64,000 bases of DNA, taken from the NCBI RefSeq assembly GCF_008329705.1, contig NZ_VTSX01000023.1:21720-85719 (forward strand), given 5' to 3'. The position numbers and the translations under genes were made by a program. The notes under the pieces were generated by a model, which saw only the letters and a list, made by a program, of their open reading frames with translations, made no database searches and had not been told where the DNA came from. This stretch comes from Chryseobacterium sp. SN22. GTDB lineage: Bacteria > Bacteroidota > Bacteroidia > Flavobacteriales > Weeksellaceae. Of the stretch, positions 42,240-51,288 are shown piece after piece. Positions within the stretch are counted from its first letter, which is position 1. The number at the start of each line of letters is the position of its first letter.

Positions 42240-42268
42240 AGAAGGACATCTTGCGATGTCCTTCTTTT
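42240..42268 (+). terminator. Terminator after psd
   Basis: AGAAGGACATC/GATGTCCTTCT with a TTGC loop and a T-run: an 11-bp perfect stem. Confidence 0.88.
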
Positions 42269-42360
42269 ATTTGGAGAAACATACCTGGGAATTATTGGAG
42301 CAATCATTGAATTAATTTAAATTAAATTGGATGGATACGAAATAATTGACAGATCATAAA

Positions 42361-42392
42361 AAAGAGAAAGCTGTTTCCGGCTTTCTCTTTTT
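42361..42392. terminator. Bidirectional terminator before the ABC exporter 3' end
   Basis: AAAGAGAAAGC/GCTTTCTCTTT with an 8-base loop and T-rich flanks on both strands. It ends the minus-strand ABC gene. Confidence 0.82.
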
Positions 42393-42414
42393 ATTATAAT
42401 AAGATTAATTCTAT

Positions 42415-44253
42415 TTAATCAAAATTCTGAAGCTCTACAAGCTTATGATATACTCCCCTTCTGGCGATCAGGTCATGGTGGGTTCCCTGTTCCATAATAT
42501 CCCCTTTTTCCATCACAACGATCCAGTCTGCTTTCTGGATGGTCGACAGCCGGTGGGCAATCACCAGTGACGTTCTGTTTTCCATCATTTTTTCCAGGGC
42601 GTCCTGTACAAAACGTTCAGATTCAGTATCCAGGGCAGAAGTGGCTTCATCCAGGATCATAATTGGTGGATTTTTCAGTACGGCCCTGGCAATGGAGACT
42701 CTTTGTTTCTGACCGCCCGAAAGCTTACCGCCGTCATCCCCGATATTTGAATCATAGCCTTCAGGAAGACTGGAAATAAAAGAGTCGGCATTCGCGATTT
42801 TGGCGGCGGCTATGACCTCTTCCCGCGTTGCATCCGGCTTACCCATTAAAATATTATTGTAGACCGAATCATTGAAAAGAACGGACTCCTGCGTTACCAT
42901 CCCCAATAGCTTACGGTATTCTTTCAGCCTTAAGTTTTTAATGTTGGTTCCGTCGATAAGGATTTCACCTTCGGAAACATCATAAAACCGGGCCAGAAGA
43001 TTGGCAATGGTGGTCTTTCCGCTTCCGCTCTGCCCGACAAGGGCAACGGTTTTTCCTTTCGGAATGCTCAGGGAAAAATTTTTAAGGATGGTGTGGTCTT
43101 TATCGTAATAAAAGCCGATGTTATTAAATTCAATAGCTTTGCTAAGCGTAGATATGGCAACAGGATTCGGAACTTCATCAATTTTCACATCTGCATCCAG
43201 GATCTGAAGTACCCTTTCCAGGGAAGCTTCTCCTTTCTGGACATTGGAGATGGATTGGGACAAGCTTTTTACAGGAGGTAAGATCTGAAAGAATATCCCC
43301 AGGAACACAAGGAAATCGGCAGGCGAAATGCTTTTTTCAACGATAATCTGTTTTCCTCCGTACCAGGCGATAATCAGGAAAGTTACCGAACCGAGGAATT
43401 CACTCATCGGCGAGGCCAGTTCTTTTTTTCTTCCCAACCGGATGGAGCTGTTGATCCATTTCTGCATCGACTGCATAAAACGGGTGTCCATGATCTTTTC
43501 GGCACTGAATATCTTGATAACTTTTGTTGATTTCAAGGTTTCATCGACAATGGAAAAAATATTTCCCATTTCGTTCTGTGCTTCGTGTGAATCTTTTTTA
43601 AGGCTTTTCCCGATCAGTGCGATCATGGTGCCCATTACAGGCAATACCAGAAGCGAGAAAAGTGTCAGTTCGGTACTTAAGAAAAACAGCGTAACCAAGG
43701 TACTGATCAGCATGAACGGAGCATTGATCAGCTCTACTAAACTTCCCAGTATGTTTCCTTCTACTTCTCCGACATCATTAGACATCCGGGACATCAGATC
43801 CCCTTTTCTGCTTTCCGTAAAGAAGGAAACGGGGAGGGCCAGGATTTTTCTGTACATGGCACCCCGGAGGTCTTTGGTAACCCCGACGCGGTAATTGATC
43901 AGTAAAAAAGATCCAAGATAACGGAAAAGGTTTCTCAGTAAAAACATGAAAGCTGTAATCACACATAGCCAGGCAAGTACGGTAAGTGCGCCGTACTGGG
44001 TAACAAGGCTCTGCACATAATAATTGGCATATTCCTTTATATAATCAAAGAAATCCAGAATTTCTCCTGAGTATACAGGCGGAGAACTGTATTTTTTAGC
44101 TTCGATGGTTCCGAAAAGCATCCCCAAAACCGGCAGAATGGTCCCTAAAGATGCAATCTGGAATACAGAATACATCAGGTTGAAAAACAGACTTCCGTAA
44201 ATGTATTTTTGATGAGGTCTTGCGAACTTAAGTATTTTAATATATTGATTCAT
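42415..44253 (-). CDS. ABC transporter, fused permease and ATPase, MsbA-like
   Basis: The 612-aa half-transporter has six membrane segments in the first 330 residues and a C-terminal ATPase. Motifs are Walker A GQSGSGKTTIANLLARF, Q-loop TQESVLFNDSV, signature LSGGQKQRVSIARAV, Walker B PIMILDEATSALD and switch VIAHRLSTI. Such exporters move lipid A or other lipids and drugs across the inner membrane; MsbA is the likeliest but multidrug export cannot be excluded. It is a single gene. Confidence 0.92.
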   Translation of the reverse strand: MNQYIKILKFARPHQKYIYGSLFFNLMYSVFQIASLGTILPVLGMLFGTIEAKKYSSPPVYSGEILDFFDYIKEYANYYVQSLVTQYGALTVLAWLCVITAFMFLLRNLFRYLGSFLLINYRVGVTKDLRGAMYRKILALPVSFFTESRKGDLMSRMSNDVGEVEGNILGSLVELINAPFMLISTLVTLFFLSTELTLFSLLVLPVMGTMIALIGKSLKKDSHEAQNEMGNIFSIVDETLKSTKVIKIFSAEKIMDTRFMQSMQKWINSSIRLGRKKELASPMSEFLGSVTFLIIAWYGGKQIIVEKSISPADFLVFLGIFFQILPPVKSLSQSISNVQKGEASLERVLQILDADVKIDEVPNPVAISTLSKAIEFNNIGFYYDKDHTILKNFSLSIPKGKTVALVGQSGSGKTTIANLLARFYDVSEGEILIDGTNIKNLRLKEYRKLLGMVTQESVLFNDSVYNNILMGKPDATREEVIAAAKIANADSFISSLPEGYDSNIGDDGGKLSGGQKQRVSIARAVLKNPPIMILDEATSALDTESERFVQDALEKMMENRTSLVIAHRLSTIQKADWIVVMEKGDIMEQGTHHDLIARRGVYHKLVELQNFD

Positions 44254-44409
44254 TCAATGAAAAAATTGGATAGCAAAATTACATAATTAAAATGATAAGA
44301 CGTTTTTGAATGACGTTTTACTTTACTCAATAAGTTTCAAATCTTCATGATTTATTACACCACCTGCTAAGAGCGTCTTTTGGTTGAGTTCATTATATCC
44401 TTGATACAA

Positions 44410-44434
44410 AGAAAAACCGCCGATGCGGCGGTTT
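44410..44434 (-). terminator. Terminator after the M28 peptidase
   Basis: AAACCGCC/GGCGGTTT with a 5-base loop, T-run on the minus strand, 7 bp past the stop codon. Confidence 0.8.
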
Positions 44435-44440
44435 GATTAT

Positions 44441-45361
44441 TTAAAACTTTACTTTGTCGTTATACTTCGGAGCAAAATTCTTCGGAGACAGCTTGTCCAG
44501 CGTTTTTCCGAAATTGTTGATGATCTGCGTTAAGTTGGCAAAATCAACTATATTTATATCGTCGTTTTCATGATGGTAGTGTGTGGCTTTCGTCATATCA
44601 ACCGTTGAGAACGAGTGGGCGATAATTTTCTTTTTCACGAAGCTTACATTATCCGAACGGTAAAATAACTGCTGGGCAGCATAAGGATCAGGATTTACCT
44701 TTAATCCGTTAACTGCATTTTTATTGAACAGCTCATCAAGATCGGAAAACTCATCACCGGTCATGAACAGGGCATTTTTTCCGAAAGCGGATTCTGTGGC
44801 TACCATTTCAAAATTGAAAAGGGCCGTCATGTTATTATAGATGTTATCAAGATTTTTGTCGGTTGAGATCGCTCTTGATCCCAGCATTCCTTTTTCTTCA
44901 CCGTTAAAGGCCATAAAAACCATGGAAAATTCAGGTTTTTTATTCTTAAAATAATCAGCGATGCCTACCAAAGTTGTAATGCCGCTGGCGTCATCATCAG
45001 CACCGTTGTAGATATTATCCTTTGGATTATCACTGGTCCCGATATGATCGAAATGTCCTGAGAAACCAAGATATTTATCCGTTTTTCCCTTTTTGATACC
45101 GCAGACATTATAAGCCGTTTTTCCTTTATAATCGAAAGGAACCAGGTAAGAATTTCCGGTGCAGTAGTCCAGATTGTTTTCTTTAAAGAGCTTAGCGATG
45201 TAATTGGCTGCATTGTCATTTTCCTGAGTGCCGATTTCGCGGCCTTTCATCTCATCGGAAGCTAATGTGGAAAGCACGGATTTGATTCTTTCCTGCGAAA
45301 CCTCCTGCGCAAAGGAGAAAAAAGAAAACAGGGTAAGGGTAAAATAGGTCAGTTTTTTCAT
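44441..45361 (-). CDS. M28-family zinc peptidase, exported
   Basis: The 306-aa protein begins with a signal peptide (MKKLTYFTLTLFSFFSFAQE). The binuclear zinc site of M28 aminopeptidases is visible: GHFDHIG (His/Asp), YNGADDDASGIT (bridging Asp), NGEEKGMLGS (catalytic Glu pair) and a late DMTKATHYHHENDDINIVDF (His). It should trim amino acids from peptides in the periplasm or outside the cell. It is transcribed singly, and an inverted repeat lies directly upstream. Confidence 0.88.
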   Translation of the reverse strand: MKKLTYFTLTLFSFFSFAQEVSQERIKSVLSTLASDEMKGREIGTQENDNAANYIAKLFKENNLDYCTGNSYLVPFDYKGKTAYNVCGIKKGKTDKYLGFSGHFDHIGTSDNPKDNIYNGADDDASGITTLVGIADYFKNKKPEFSMVFMAFNGEEKGMLGSRAISTDKNLDNIYNNMTALFNFEMVATESAFGKNALFMTGDEFSDLDELFNKNAVNGLKVNPDPYAAQQLFYRSDNVSFVKKKIIAHSFSTVDMTKATHYHHENDDINIVDFANLTQIINNFGKTLDKLSPKNFAPKYNDKVKF

Positions 45362-45376
45362 GTGATAAAATTATGC

Positions 45377-45395
45377 ATAATCTGTCGCAGATTAT
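45377..45395. promoter_or_regulatory. Palindrome upstream of the M28 peptidase gene
   Basis: ATAATCTG/CAGATTAT flank a TCG spacer, forming a perfect 19-bp dyad 16 bp before the start codon. It might be an operator or a 5' leader hairpin. The regulator is unknown. Confidence 0.35.
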
Positions 45396-45647
45396 AGAGA
45401 AATGTTGCATCGGGTTTCTAAGTTTCTTTAAAATAATGCAGATTGTTTACGAAAATATAATCAAAAGCCGATTTCACACAATTAGTTTCTCTGTATTACA
45501 AAAATAATTATTAACAGATTGAAAGCGGATAATGTAAACTTAATAAAATATAAATGATGTGGTGTACCATCCCTACTTTCATATAAATGGGTAAAATCGA
45601 GTGTTCTTTAATGTTAAATTTCAGCCGTTTTCATGTAGACATAAAAG

Positions 45648-45676
45648 AAAAAACAGCTCCTTAAAAAGAAGCTGTT
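45648..45676 (-). terminator. Terminator after the DUF4293 gene
   Basis: AACAGCT/AGCTGTT arms with an inner TCTT/AAGG extension and T-run on the minus strand. Confidence 0.7.
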
Positions 45677-45700
45677 CTCACTCAAAAAATCGTTGTAAGG

Positions 45701-46090
45701 TTATCGAAGTCTGTCCACAGATTTTACGAGCCTTTCATCTCTCTTGATGTAAATGTTTGCAATAAACAAACAGATCACCGCGATCAATGGAAAAATCGGC
45801 TCAATACCCTTCTCAGGAAAACTAATTCCTCCGGATAAATTTAGCAGCCAGTAAACCAATACACCAATCAACAAAGCGTTTATAATGATGCTGACGGTAT
45901 TCAGCAAAATTTGTCTTTTTCTGTTTTTAAAGCTGAAAACACTCAGGAGTCCAACCAAAACAAGGATCACACATCCGATATTGATTACCGGAATACTGTC
46001 TGAAACAATTACATCCTGCGCGGTAACGAACAGGAAAACCGCCGCGAGAACGGCTAAAAAAGTCCAAATAGTTTGTATTCTTTGTAACAT
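45701..46090 (-). CDS. DUF4293 membrane protein
   Basis: The start at 46090 (MLQRIQTIWTFLAVLAAVFLF) gives a 129-aa protein; an ATG 14 codons earlier would place the start inside the promoter of the divergent rho gene. It has four membrane segments, including FLFVTAQDVIV, VINIGCVILVLVGLLSVFSF, IINALLIGVLVYWLL and PLIAVICLFIANIYI. This is DUF4293 by recall, consistently located next to rho in Bacteroidota. The function is unknown. Its promoter interlocks with that of rho. Confidence 0.8.
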   Translation of the reverse strand: MLQRIQTIWTFLAVLAAVFLFVTAQDVIVSDSIPVINIGCVILVLVGLLSVFSFKNRKRQILLNTVSIIINALLIGVLVYWLLNLSGGISFPEKGIEPIFPLIAVICLFIANIYIKRDERLVKSVDRLR

Positions 46091-46107
46091 GAAATATAAA
46101 TTCAAGG

Positions 46108-46137
46108 CAAAAATAGCATAAATTTTGCACAATTCAA
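46108..46137 (-). promoter_or_regulatory. Promoter of the DUF4293 gene
   Basis: On the minus strand TTG, then 19 bp, then TATTTTTG: a full Bacteroidota consensus. The -33 lies at 46135-46137 and the -7 at 46108-46115. Confidence 0.65.
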
Positions 46138-46154
46138 AAATAAGTGTAGATTTG
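46125..46154 (+). promoter_or_regulatory. Promoter of rho
   Basis: TTG at 46125-46127, then 19 bp, then TAGATTTG at 46147-46154. It overlaps the opposing DUF4293 promoter by 13 bp, so polymerase can occupy only one at a time. Confidence 0.68.
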
Positions 46155-46235
46155 CATTATACAAATGTACTTGAAAACAAAAGTCACCCGACTTACTTTT
46201 CTTACTCACAATTAATTACATTTTTTTACATAAAT

Positions 46236-48152
46236 ATGTTTAACATCGAAACGTTAAGGTCAAAATCCGTAACGGAGCTGACTAAAATCTTAAAGGATTT
46301 GGGCGTTAAAGTGGCAAGAAACAGCACTGAAAATGACAAAATCTTTGCTATTCTTGACTTTCAGGCATCAAATCCCAAAGTGGCAAAAGAATATTTCAAC
46401 ACCACGGAAACCAGTGTAACCACTGAAGAAAAACCGGCAGAGAAGCCAGCCAAAGCTCCTGCTAAGAAAGCGGCACCGAGAAAAACCGCAGCCAAAACAA
46501 AGGCAGAGCCTAAAGTTCAGGCAGAACCCCAGCCCGCGGGGGAAGAGAAAGCAGAAGAAGTGAAGCCTGCTGCAGAAGAGCCACAGCAAAAAGAACAGGC
46601 AGAACCGCAGGAAACCAAAACAGAACCTGCAGCCGTTACTGAAGAACAGACGACAGCGGCCAAGAAAAAAAGAAAAAGAGTTTCCCCGGCCAATACCGCC
46701 AATCCAGAAGGGCTTCAGGAAAAAACAGAAGCTTCCGATACTCCAGAAACCCAGGAATCTGCACCTGCAGAAGAAAAGCAGAACAACAACCAACCCCAGG
46801 TTCAGGCACGTTCCCAGAGAACACCACACAATAATCCGCAGCACAACAACGGAAACCAGAACCGGAATCAGAATTCTAACCAGAATCAAAACCATAGCCA
46901 GAATCAAAATCCCAATCAGCACAGGCAGCAACAGCAGCATGCCGAAAGGAATGACGATCAGCAGCAAAACCAGAACCAGAACCAGAACCAAAATCAGCAT
47001 CAGCACCATCAGCAGGAACAGAAGAAAGAATTCAGTTTCGACGGTATGGTAAGCATCGAAGGGGTACTGGAGATCCTGCCGGATAACTATGGATTCCTTC
47101 GTTCATCGGATTTCAGCTATATTTCATCCCCGGATGACGTTTATGTTTCCACGGCACAGATCAGAAACTATAGCCTGAAAACGGGAGATACCGTAAGAGG
47201 GATTGTAAGGCTTCCGAAAGAGGGGGAAAAATATTTTTCTTTGCTGAAACCTACGGAAGTTAACGGAAGAGACCTCGCCTTTATCAAGGATCGGGTTGCC
47301 TTTGAATATTTAACACCGCTTTTCCCGGAAGAAAAATTCAACCTGGCCGGAAACAATTCCACGATGTCTACCAGGATTGTTGATTTAATTGCACCGATCG
47401 GAAAAGGGCAGAGAGCGATGATCGTGGCACAGCCGAAAACCGGTAAAACCATGTTGCTGAAAGATATTGCCAATTCCATTGCTGCCAACCATCCGGAAGT
47501 CTATATGATGGTTCTTCTGATCGACGAACGTCCTGAAGAGGTTACCGATATGGAAAGAAGTGTAAATGCGGAAGTTATTGCCTCTACCTTCGACGAAGCA
47601 GCTGAAAAGCATGTGAAAGTAGCCAATCTTGTTTTGGCAAAAGCTCAGCGAATGGTGGAGTGCGGACATGATGTTGTGATTTTATTAGACTCCATCACCA
47701 GACTGGCAAGAGCCTACAACACCGTTACCCCGGCGTCCGGTAAAGTATTGTCCGGTGGGGTAGATGCCAATGCTCTTCACAAGCCGAAGAGATTCTTCGG
47801 AGCAGCAAGGAAAATTGAAGGCGGCGGATCTTTGACGATTATTGCAACGGCACTTATCGACACAGGTTCTAAAATGGATGAGGTGATCTTCGAAGAATTC
47901 AAGGGAACCGGAAATATGGAGCTTCAGCTGGACCGTAAGATTGCCAACAGAAGAATTTATCCTGCGATTGACCTGGTAGCATCCAGTACGCGTAGAGACG
48001 ACCTTCTTCTTGATGAAGTAACTTCCCAGAGAATGTGGATTCTCAGAAAGTACCTTTCTGAAATGAATCCTGTGGAAGCCATGGAATTTGTAAGTAAAAA
48101 CATCAGAGGAACACGCAACAACGAAGAATTCCTGATGTCGATGAATAAATAA
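46236..48152 (+). CDS. rho: Transcription termination factor Rho with long Asn/Gln-rich insertion
   Basis: Rho is the hexameric RNA helicase that ends transcription. The start at 46236 ([20 protein letters not shown]) gives 638 aa, much longer than the usual 420. After an N-terminal helical domain (1-56) comes a disordered Lys/Ala/Glu/Pro-rich part to about 181, then an Asn/Gln/His-rich part (182-264) with runs such as [17 protein letters not shown]. The RNA-binding cold-shock-like domain begins at about 266 ([15 protein letters not shown]). The motor has Walker [16 protein letters not shown], Walker [17 protein letters not shown] and the Q/R loop [19 protein letters not shown]. In Bacteroides the corresponding disordered part has been reported to drive phase separation. 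Confidence 0.96.
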   Translation: MFNIETLRSKSVTELTKILKDLGVKVARNSTENDKIFAILDFQASNPKVAKEYFNTTETSVTTEEKPAEKPAKAPAKKAAPRKTAAKTKAEPKVQAEPQPAGEEKAEEVKPAAEEPQQKEQAEPQETKTEPAAVTEEQTTAAKKKRKRVSPANTANPEGLQEKTEASDTPETQESAPAEEKQNNNQPQVQARSQRTPHNNPQHNNGNQNRNQNSNQNQNHSQNQNPNQHRQQQQHAERNDDQQQNQNQNQNQNQHQHHQQEQKKEFSFDGMVSIEGVLEILPDNYGFLRSSDFSYISSPDDVYVSTAQIRNYSLKTGDTVRGIVRLPKEGEKYFSLLKPTEVNGRDLAFIKDRVAFEYLTPLFPEEKFNLAGNNSTMSTRIVDLIAPIGKGQRAMIVAQPKTGKTMLLKDIANSIAANHPEVYMMVLLIDERPEEVTDMERSVNAEVIASTFDEAAEKHVKVANLVLAKAQRMVECGHDVVILLDSITRLARAYNTVTPASGKVLSGGVDANALHKPKRFFGAARKIEGGGSLTIIATALIDTGSKMDEVIFEEFKGTGNMELQLDRKIANRRIYPAIDLVASSTRRDDLLLDEVTSQRMWILRKYLSEMNPVEAMEFVSKNIRGTRNNEEFLMSMNK

Positions 48153-48174
48153 TAGAATTGAATTTATCATAAAG

Positions 48175-48205
48175 AAAGCATGGACAGAAATGTCCGTGCT
48201 TTTTG
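48175..48205 (+). terminator. Terminator after rho
   Basis: AAAGCATGGACA/TGTCCGTGCTTT (one wobble pair) with a GAAA loop and T-run, 23 bp past the stop. Confidence 0.85.
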
Positions 48206-48294
48206 TTTTGCTGGATCAATGACCAGGTAAGAATTTTTTAATAATGAAGTTTAATTTTTAATTACAGTGAACCTGACGTATAATTCGGATTAAA

Positions 48295-48336
48295 AGGCTG
48301 GGAGGGAGAAGCCGGATGCTGGAAGTTTACTTAAAA
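48295..48336 (+). repeat. GGAAG-type intergenic repeat, copy 3
   Basis: It reads aggctgggagggagaagccg then gatgctggaagttta; it is the left member of an inverted pair with copy 4. Confidence 0.6.
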
Positions 48337-48566
48337 ACCACTTACTTTAGGATCAAAGACCATTTTCCTTTAAAGATCTTAATCTATTTGACTTTCTTAT
48401 TGTGTTGAATAATTTAAAATTAAATTAATCAGCTGTTGACTTTGCGCTGGCGGAGCAATATCTGTATAGAAAATCATTAGAATTCTGCAATATTTTTTTA
48501 GATTCAAATAGCCTGAGCATGAAATAGAATTTGGTTTCACATAGATTGAAAAATCCAAGATTCAGA

Positions 48567-48610
48567 AAACTTCCAGCTTCCATCATCCAGCTTCCCTACT
48601 TTAAAACTTA
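48567..48610 (-). repeat. GGAAG-type intergenic repeat, copy 4 (reverse orientation)
   Basis: On the minus strand it reads tagggaagctggatgatgga then agctggaagtttt. It is the best copy by regularity and pairs with copy 3. Confidence 0.6.
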
Positions 48611-48666
48611 ATTCATTCTAAATCAAAGAATCAATGTTAAAGATTTATTAAAGTAATCTGCATTTT

Positions 48667-48697
48667 TTGACTATGGATCAAATTATGACTAAATTTG
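48667..48697 (+). promoter_or_regulatory. Promoter of the superoxide dismutase gene
   Basis: TTG, 20 bp, TAAATTTG: full consensus, 25 bp before the start codon. Confidence 0.65.
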
Positions 48698-48722
48698 AGT
48701 AATAACATTAAAAAATATAATT

Positions 48723-49319
48723 ATGTCATTTGAATTACCACAACTGGGATATGCGTACGATGCATTAGAGCCGACTATTGATGCGAAAACAATGGAAATC
48801 CACCATACAAAACATCACCAGGCTTACGTTGACAATTTAAATAATGCCATTAAAGGAACAGACCTTGAAGGAAAAACGATAGAAGAAGTTTGCCAGACCG
48901 GGACCGATAAGCCGGCAGTAAGAAATAACGGTGGAGGGCATTTCAACCACACGTTATTCTGGGAAATTTTGACGCCGGGCGGAAGTAAGGAGCCGGTAGG
49001 AAACGTAAAAGCTGCTATCGAAAATTACGGGGGGTTTGATAAATTCAAAACGGATTTCTCCGACGCGGCTAAAACAAGATTCGGTTCAGGATGGGCCTGG
49101 CTGGTAAAAAATTCAGACGGTTCCGTTGCTGTAACTTCTACACCAAACCAAGACAATCCATTAATGCCGGTAGCAGACGTGAAAGGAACTCCGGTTTTAG
49201 GACTTGACGTTTGGGAGCACGCTTATTACCTGAACTACCAGAACAGAAGACCTGACTATGTAACCGCATTCTTCGAAGTGGTAAACTGGGATAAAGTAGA
49301 AGAATTATTCAACAAATAA
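48723..49319 (+). CDS. Superoxide dismutase, Fe/Mn type
   Basis: The enzyme converts superoxide to hydrogen peroxide and oxygen. The 198-aa protein has all metal ligands: His in [13 protein letters not shown], His in [13 protein letters not shown], Asp and His in [20 protein letters not shown]. No signal peptide is present, so it is cytoplasmic. Iron versus manganese use cannot be fixed from sequence by eye. It has its own consensus promoter and terminator, and is single. Confidence 0.95.
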   Translation: MSFELPQLGYAYDALEPTIDAKTMEIHHTKHHQAYVDNLNNAIKGTDLEGKTIEEVCQTGTDKPAVRNNGGGHFNHTLFWEILTPGGSKEPVGNVKAAIENYGGFDKFKTDFSDAAKTRFGSGWAWLVKNSDGSVAVTSTPNQDNPLMPVADVKGTPVLGLDVWEHAYYLNYQNRRPDYVTAFFEVVNWDKVEELFNK

Positions 49320-49340
49320 TTTTTTACGGTTTATAAATAG

Positions 49341-49371
49341 AAAAGGTTCGGCGTAATGCCGAACCTTTTTT
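49341..49371. terminator. Shared terminator of convergent genes
   Basis: AAAAGGTTCGGC/GCCGAACCTTTT with a 5-base loop and T-run: a 12-bp perfect stem between the sod gene and the minus-strand lipoprotein gene. Confidence 0.88.
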
Positions 49372-49379
49372 GTTGTTAT

Positions 49380-49802
49380 CTAAAATCTTGTCGTATCACT
49401 TCCCGACAGCCCGTTCATCCTCAGCCCATATTTCCAATTAACATACGCGAAAACCTGGTACAGCTTATATTCAAACTTTAATCCGTATTTTTCTTTCGGG
49501 TCATAATCAATCGATGATTCGATCACATTGCGGTACCGCCCGGAAAAATAGTATGAATTCCATTCTGCTACGAGCTGGGTATTCCTGCTTTTCAGAGAAG
49601 ATTCCGTGTACTGGCTAATCGGTTTGGCCACTGCATTCAGGAAATAATCAAACTGGGTGTCGATGATCGTTAGATCCCATTCCCCGTCTTCATTTTTGGA
49701 AGGTTTCATTTCGCTCTTTTCCTTATCACTTTTTGAAGGTGCCTGCGCAGAACAACTGAAAGTAAGTAAAGAAACGATTAAGATGGTGATGGTATTTTTC
49801 AT
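49380..49802 (-). CDS. Small lipoprotein, DUF6146-like
   Basis: The 140-aa protein has a lipoprotein signal (MKNTITILIVSLLTFSCSAQ, lipobox TFSC), a charged Lys/Ser/Glu linker of about 25 residues, and a C-terminal domain with WDLTIIDTQFDYFL, WNSYYFSGRYRNVIESSIDYDPKEKYGLKFEYKLYQVFAYVNWKYGL. I associate this pattern with DUF6146 in Flavobacteriia, from recall. It is probably outer-membrane anchored. The function is unknown. It ends at the shared terminator. Confidence 0.72.
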   Translation of the reverse strand: MKNTITILIVSLLTFSCSAQAPSKSDKEKSEMKPSKNEDGEWDLTIIDTQFDYFLNAVAKPISQYTESSLKSRNTQLVAEWNSYYFSGRYRNVIESSIDYDPKEKYGLKFEYKLYQVFAYVNWKYGLRMNGLSGSDTTRF

Positions 49803-49814
49803 ATCCGTACATTA

Positions 49815-49842
49815 TAAAAAAAGACACTCAAAATGAGTGCCT
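49815..49842 (-). terminator. Terminator after the endonuclease/phosphatase gene
   Basis: AAGGCACTCA/TGAGTGTCTT on the minus strand (one wobble) followed by a T-run, 7 bp past the stop codon. Confidence 0.82.
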
Positions 49843-49848
49843 TAAATT

Positions 49849-51039
49849 TTAGGGTTCTTTCTGGAGAACAACAAACGCCGGGAAGTGGTCGCTGTATCCT
49901 CCCGTAAACTGATCCCCGTTCCAGGACCGGAAAGGATAGCCCTTATAATTTCCTTCTTTGTTGACCAGATAGGCCGGTGCAAAGATTTCCGCTTTATATA
50001 CGGAGTAGTCTTTCGTCACCTGATCCGAGATTAGGTTTTTGGAAACGATGATCTGGTCGAATAAGTTCGGGGCATCCTGATAGGCCAGTGAAGCCACACC
50101 TTTTTTGTACAAAGGGTACATCAGATTTAAATACGGGTTGGCGTCGCTGAGGTCTTTCACGCTCGGCTGTGCCTTAAGGTAATTTTTCAGGCTTGAGCTT
50201 ACCGGGTCATCATTGAAGTCGCCCATGGCGAATAATTTGGTTGAGGGGTCGGCTGCCCGTACACTGTCCATCTGCTGTTTTAATAAAGCGGCGGCGGCAT
50301 TTCTCTTAGGCAGAGACGCTGCTTCGCCACCTCTCCGGGAAGGCCAGTGGTTCATGAAGAAAGCTACTTTTTCGTTATCCAGAAATCCTGTTACGACTAA
50401 AATATCACGCGTATATTCCCGTCTGCCATCATCACTGAAAACTTTCAGTTCTTTTTTCAGGGAGTTGGTGGGTGTAAATCTCCTTTTCTGATAAATTAAA
50501 GCCACATCAATTCCTCTGTAATCATAAGAATTATAGTGGATAATGCCATAGTCGTATTTTTTTAAGGCCGGCTCATTGATCAGATCCTGGATCACCTGTC
50601 TGTTTTCAACCTCGATAAGGCCTACCACCGCCGGAGCTGTTTTGGTATATTGTGCTCCCAATTCGGAAATTACTTTTGCCTCGTTAGCTAATTTTGCTTT
50701 ATAAATTTTGGAATTGTAGTTTTTTGCGCTTTTCGGAGTAAACTCATCAGCACTACTCTGGTAACGTATGGCTTTTTTCCCGATCAGGGCACCGTCGCTC
50801 CACGGCCCGTCGTATTTTTCAGCCTCCAGGAATTTGATCGAGTCTACCGGAATGCTTCTGTGGAAAGCCGGATTTTTAATGTCTTTGGTCCCGTCTATAT
50901 AATCTGCCGAGCGAATCGTGTCCCAAAGGTTTTCAACATTCAGAAACCCTACGGTAGCTACTTTCCTCAGTTTTCCCTGCTGTTGTGAAAATGCCATAAC
51001 CGAAAAAATGATGGCAAAAAAACTCAAAAATTTCTTCAT
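49849..51039 (-). CDS. Exported endonuclease/exonuclease/phosphatase-family protein
   Basis: The 396-aa protein has a signal peptide (MKKFLSFFAIIFSVMAFSQQ). The EEP fold motifs are present: VGFLNVENLWD (Asn), PAVVGLIEVENR (Glu), FFMNHWPSRRGGE (His), AMGDFNDDPVS (Asp/Asn) and the final GGYSDHFPAFV (Asp/His). It hydrolyses phosphodiester bonds, perhaps extracellular nucleic acid or another phosphoester. It is divergent from the TonB receptor/DUF5689 pair across 249 bp, and that association suggests a scavenging role. Confidence 0.88.
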   Translation of the reverse strand: MKKFLSFFAIIFSVMAFSQQQGKLRKVATVGFLNVENLWDTIRSADYIDGTKDIKNPAFHRSIPVDSIKFLEAEKYDGPWSDGALIGKKAIRYQSSADEFTPKSAKNYNSKIYKAKLANEAKVISELGAQYTKTAPAVVGLIEVENRQVIQDLINEPALKKYDYGIIHYNSYDYRGIDVALIYQKRRFTPTNSLKKELKVFSDDGRREYTRDILVVTGFLDNEKVAFFMNHWPSRRGGEAASLPKRNAAAALLKQQMDSVRAADPSTKLFAMGDFNDDPVSSSLKNYLKAQPSVKDLSDANPYLNLMYPLYKKGVASLAYQDAPNLFDQIIVSKNLISDQVTKDYSVYKAEIFAPAYLVNKEGNYKGYPFRSWNGDQFTGGYSDHFPAFVVLQKEP

Positions 51040-51198
51040 TTTCTTAGAGTGGTATTAATATTATTTAATCTGCAAATTTACTTTTTTTTAATTGACCCCA
51101 TTTTAAATATTTGTAAATTTAAAACATGGTATTCCTGTTTTTTATCTATAATGATTCTTAAAAGTTTGCAATGTTAAGAAAAAATAACGTTAAAGAAG

Positions 51199-51227
51199 TT
51201 GTAAATTCTAAATTTTGACTAAATTTG
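51199..51227 (+). promoter_or_regulatory. Promoter of the TonB receptor-DUF5689 unit
   Basis: TTG, 18 bp, TAAATTTG: a full consensus. The predicted transcript has a leader of about 55 nt. Confidence 0.62.
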
Positions 51228-51288
51228 TCGCCCCAACTTTTAAACTGTTGAGAACTAATAAGAAAAGTATTTAAAAATAAATATACTC

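Larger units (their letters stand above)
45362..45700. other. Intergenic region, no gene seen
   Basis: Between the M28 gene and the DUF4293 gene there are 339 bp. I see the palindrome at 45377 and the terminator at 45648-45676, and nothing else that I can support as coding or RNA. Confidence 0.5.
48153..48722. other. 570-bp intergenic region between rho and sod, repeat-rich
   Basis: It holds the rho terminator, two inverted GGAAG copies about 230 bp apart, AT-rich sequence between them, and the sod promoter at 48667. No coding region or RNA gene is supported. Confidence 0.6.

Noticed and set aside
46125..46235. N-terminal extension of Rho by 37 residues
   Set aside because: It would start inside the rho promoter's -33 element, and the extension has no homologous character.
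46368..47009. Long minus-strand reading frame opposite rho
   Set aside because: It is a low-complexity shadow of the Asn/Gln-rich coding strand, giving Leu/Val/Ile and Cys/Phe/Arg runs without family resemblance.
48153..48722. Structured RNA gene in the long gap before sod
   Set aside because: Apart from the rho terminator, the inverted repeats and the sod promoter I found no tRNA-, tmRNA- or RNase P-like structure.
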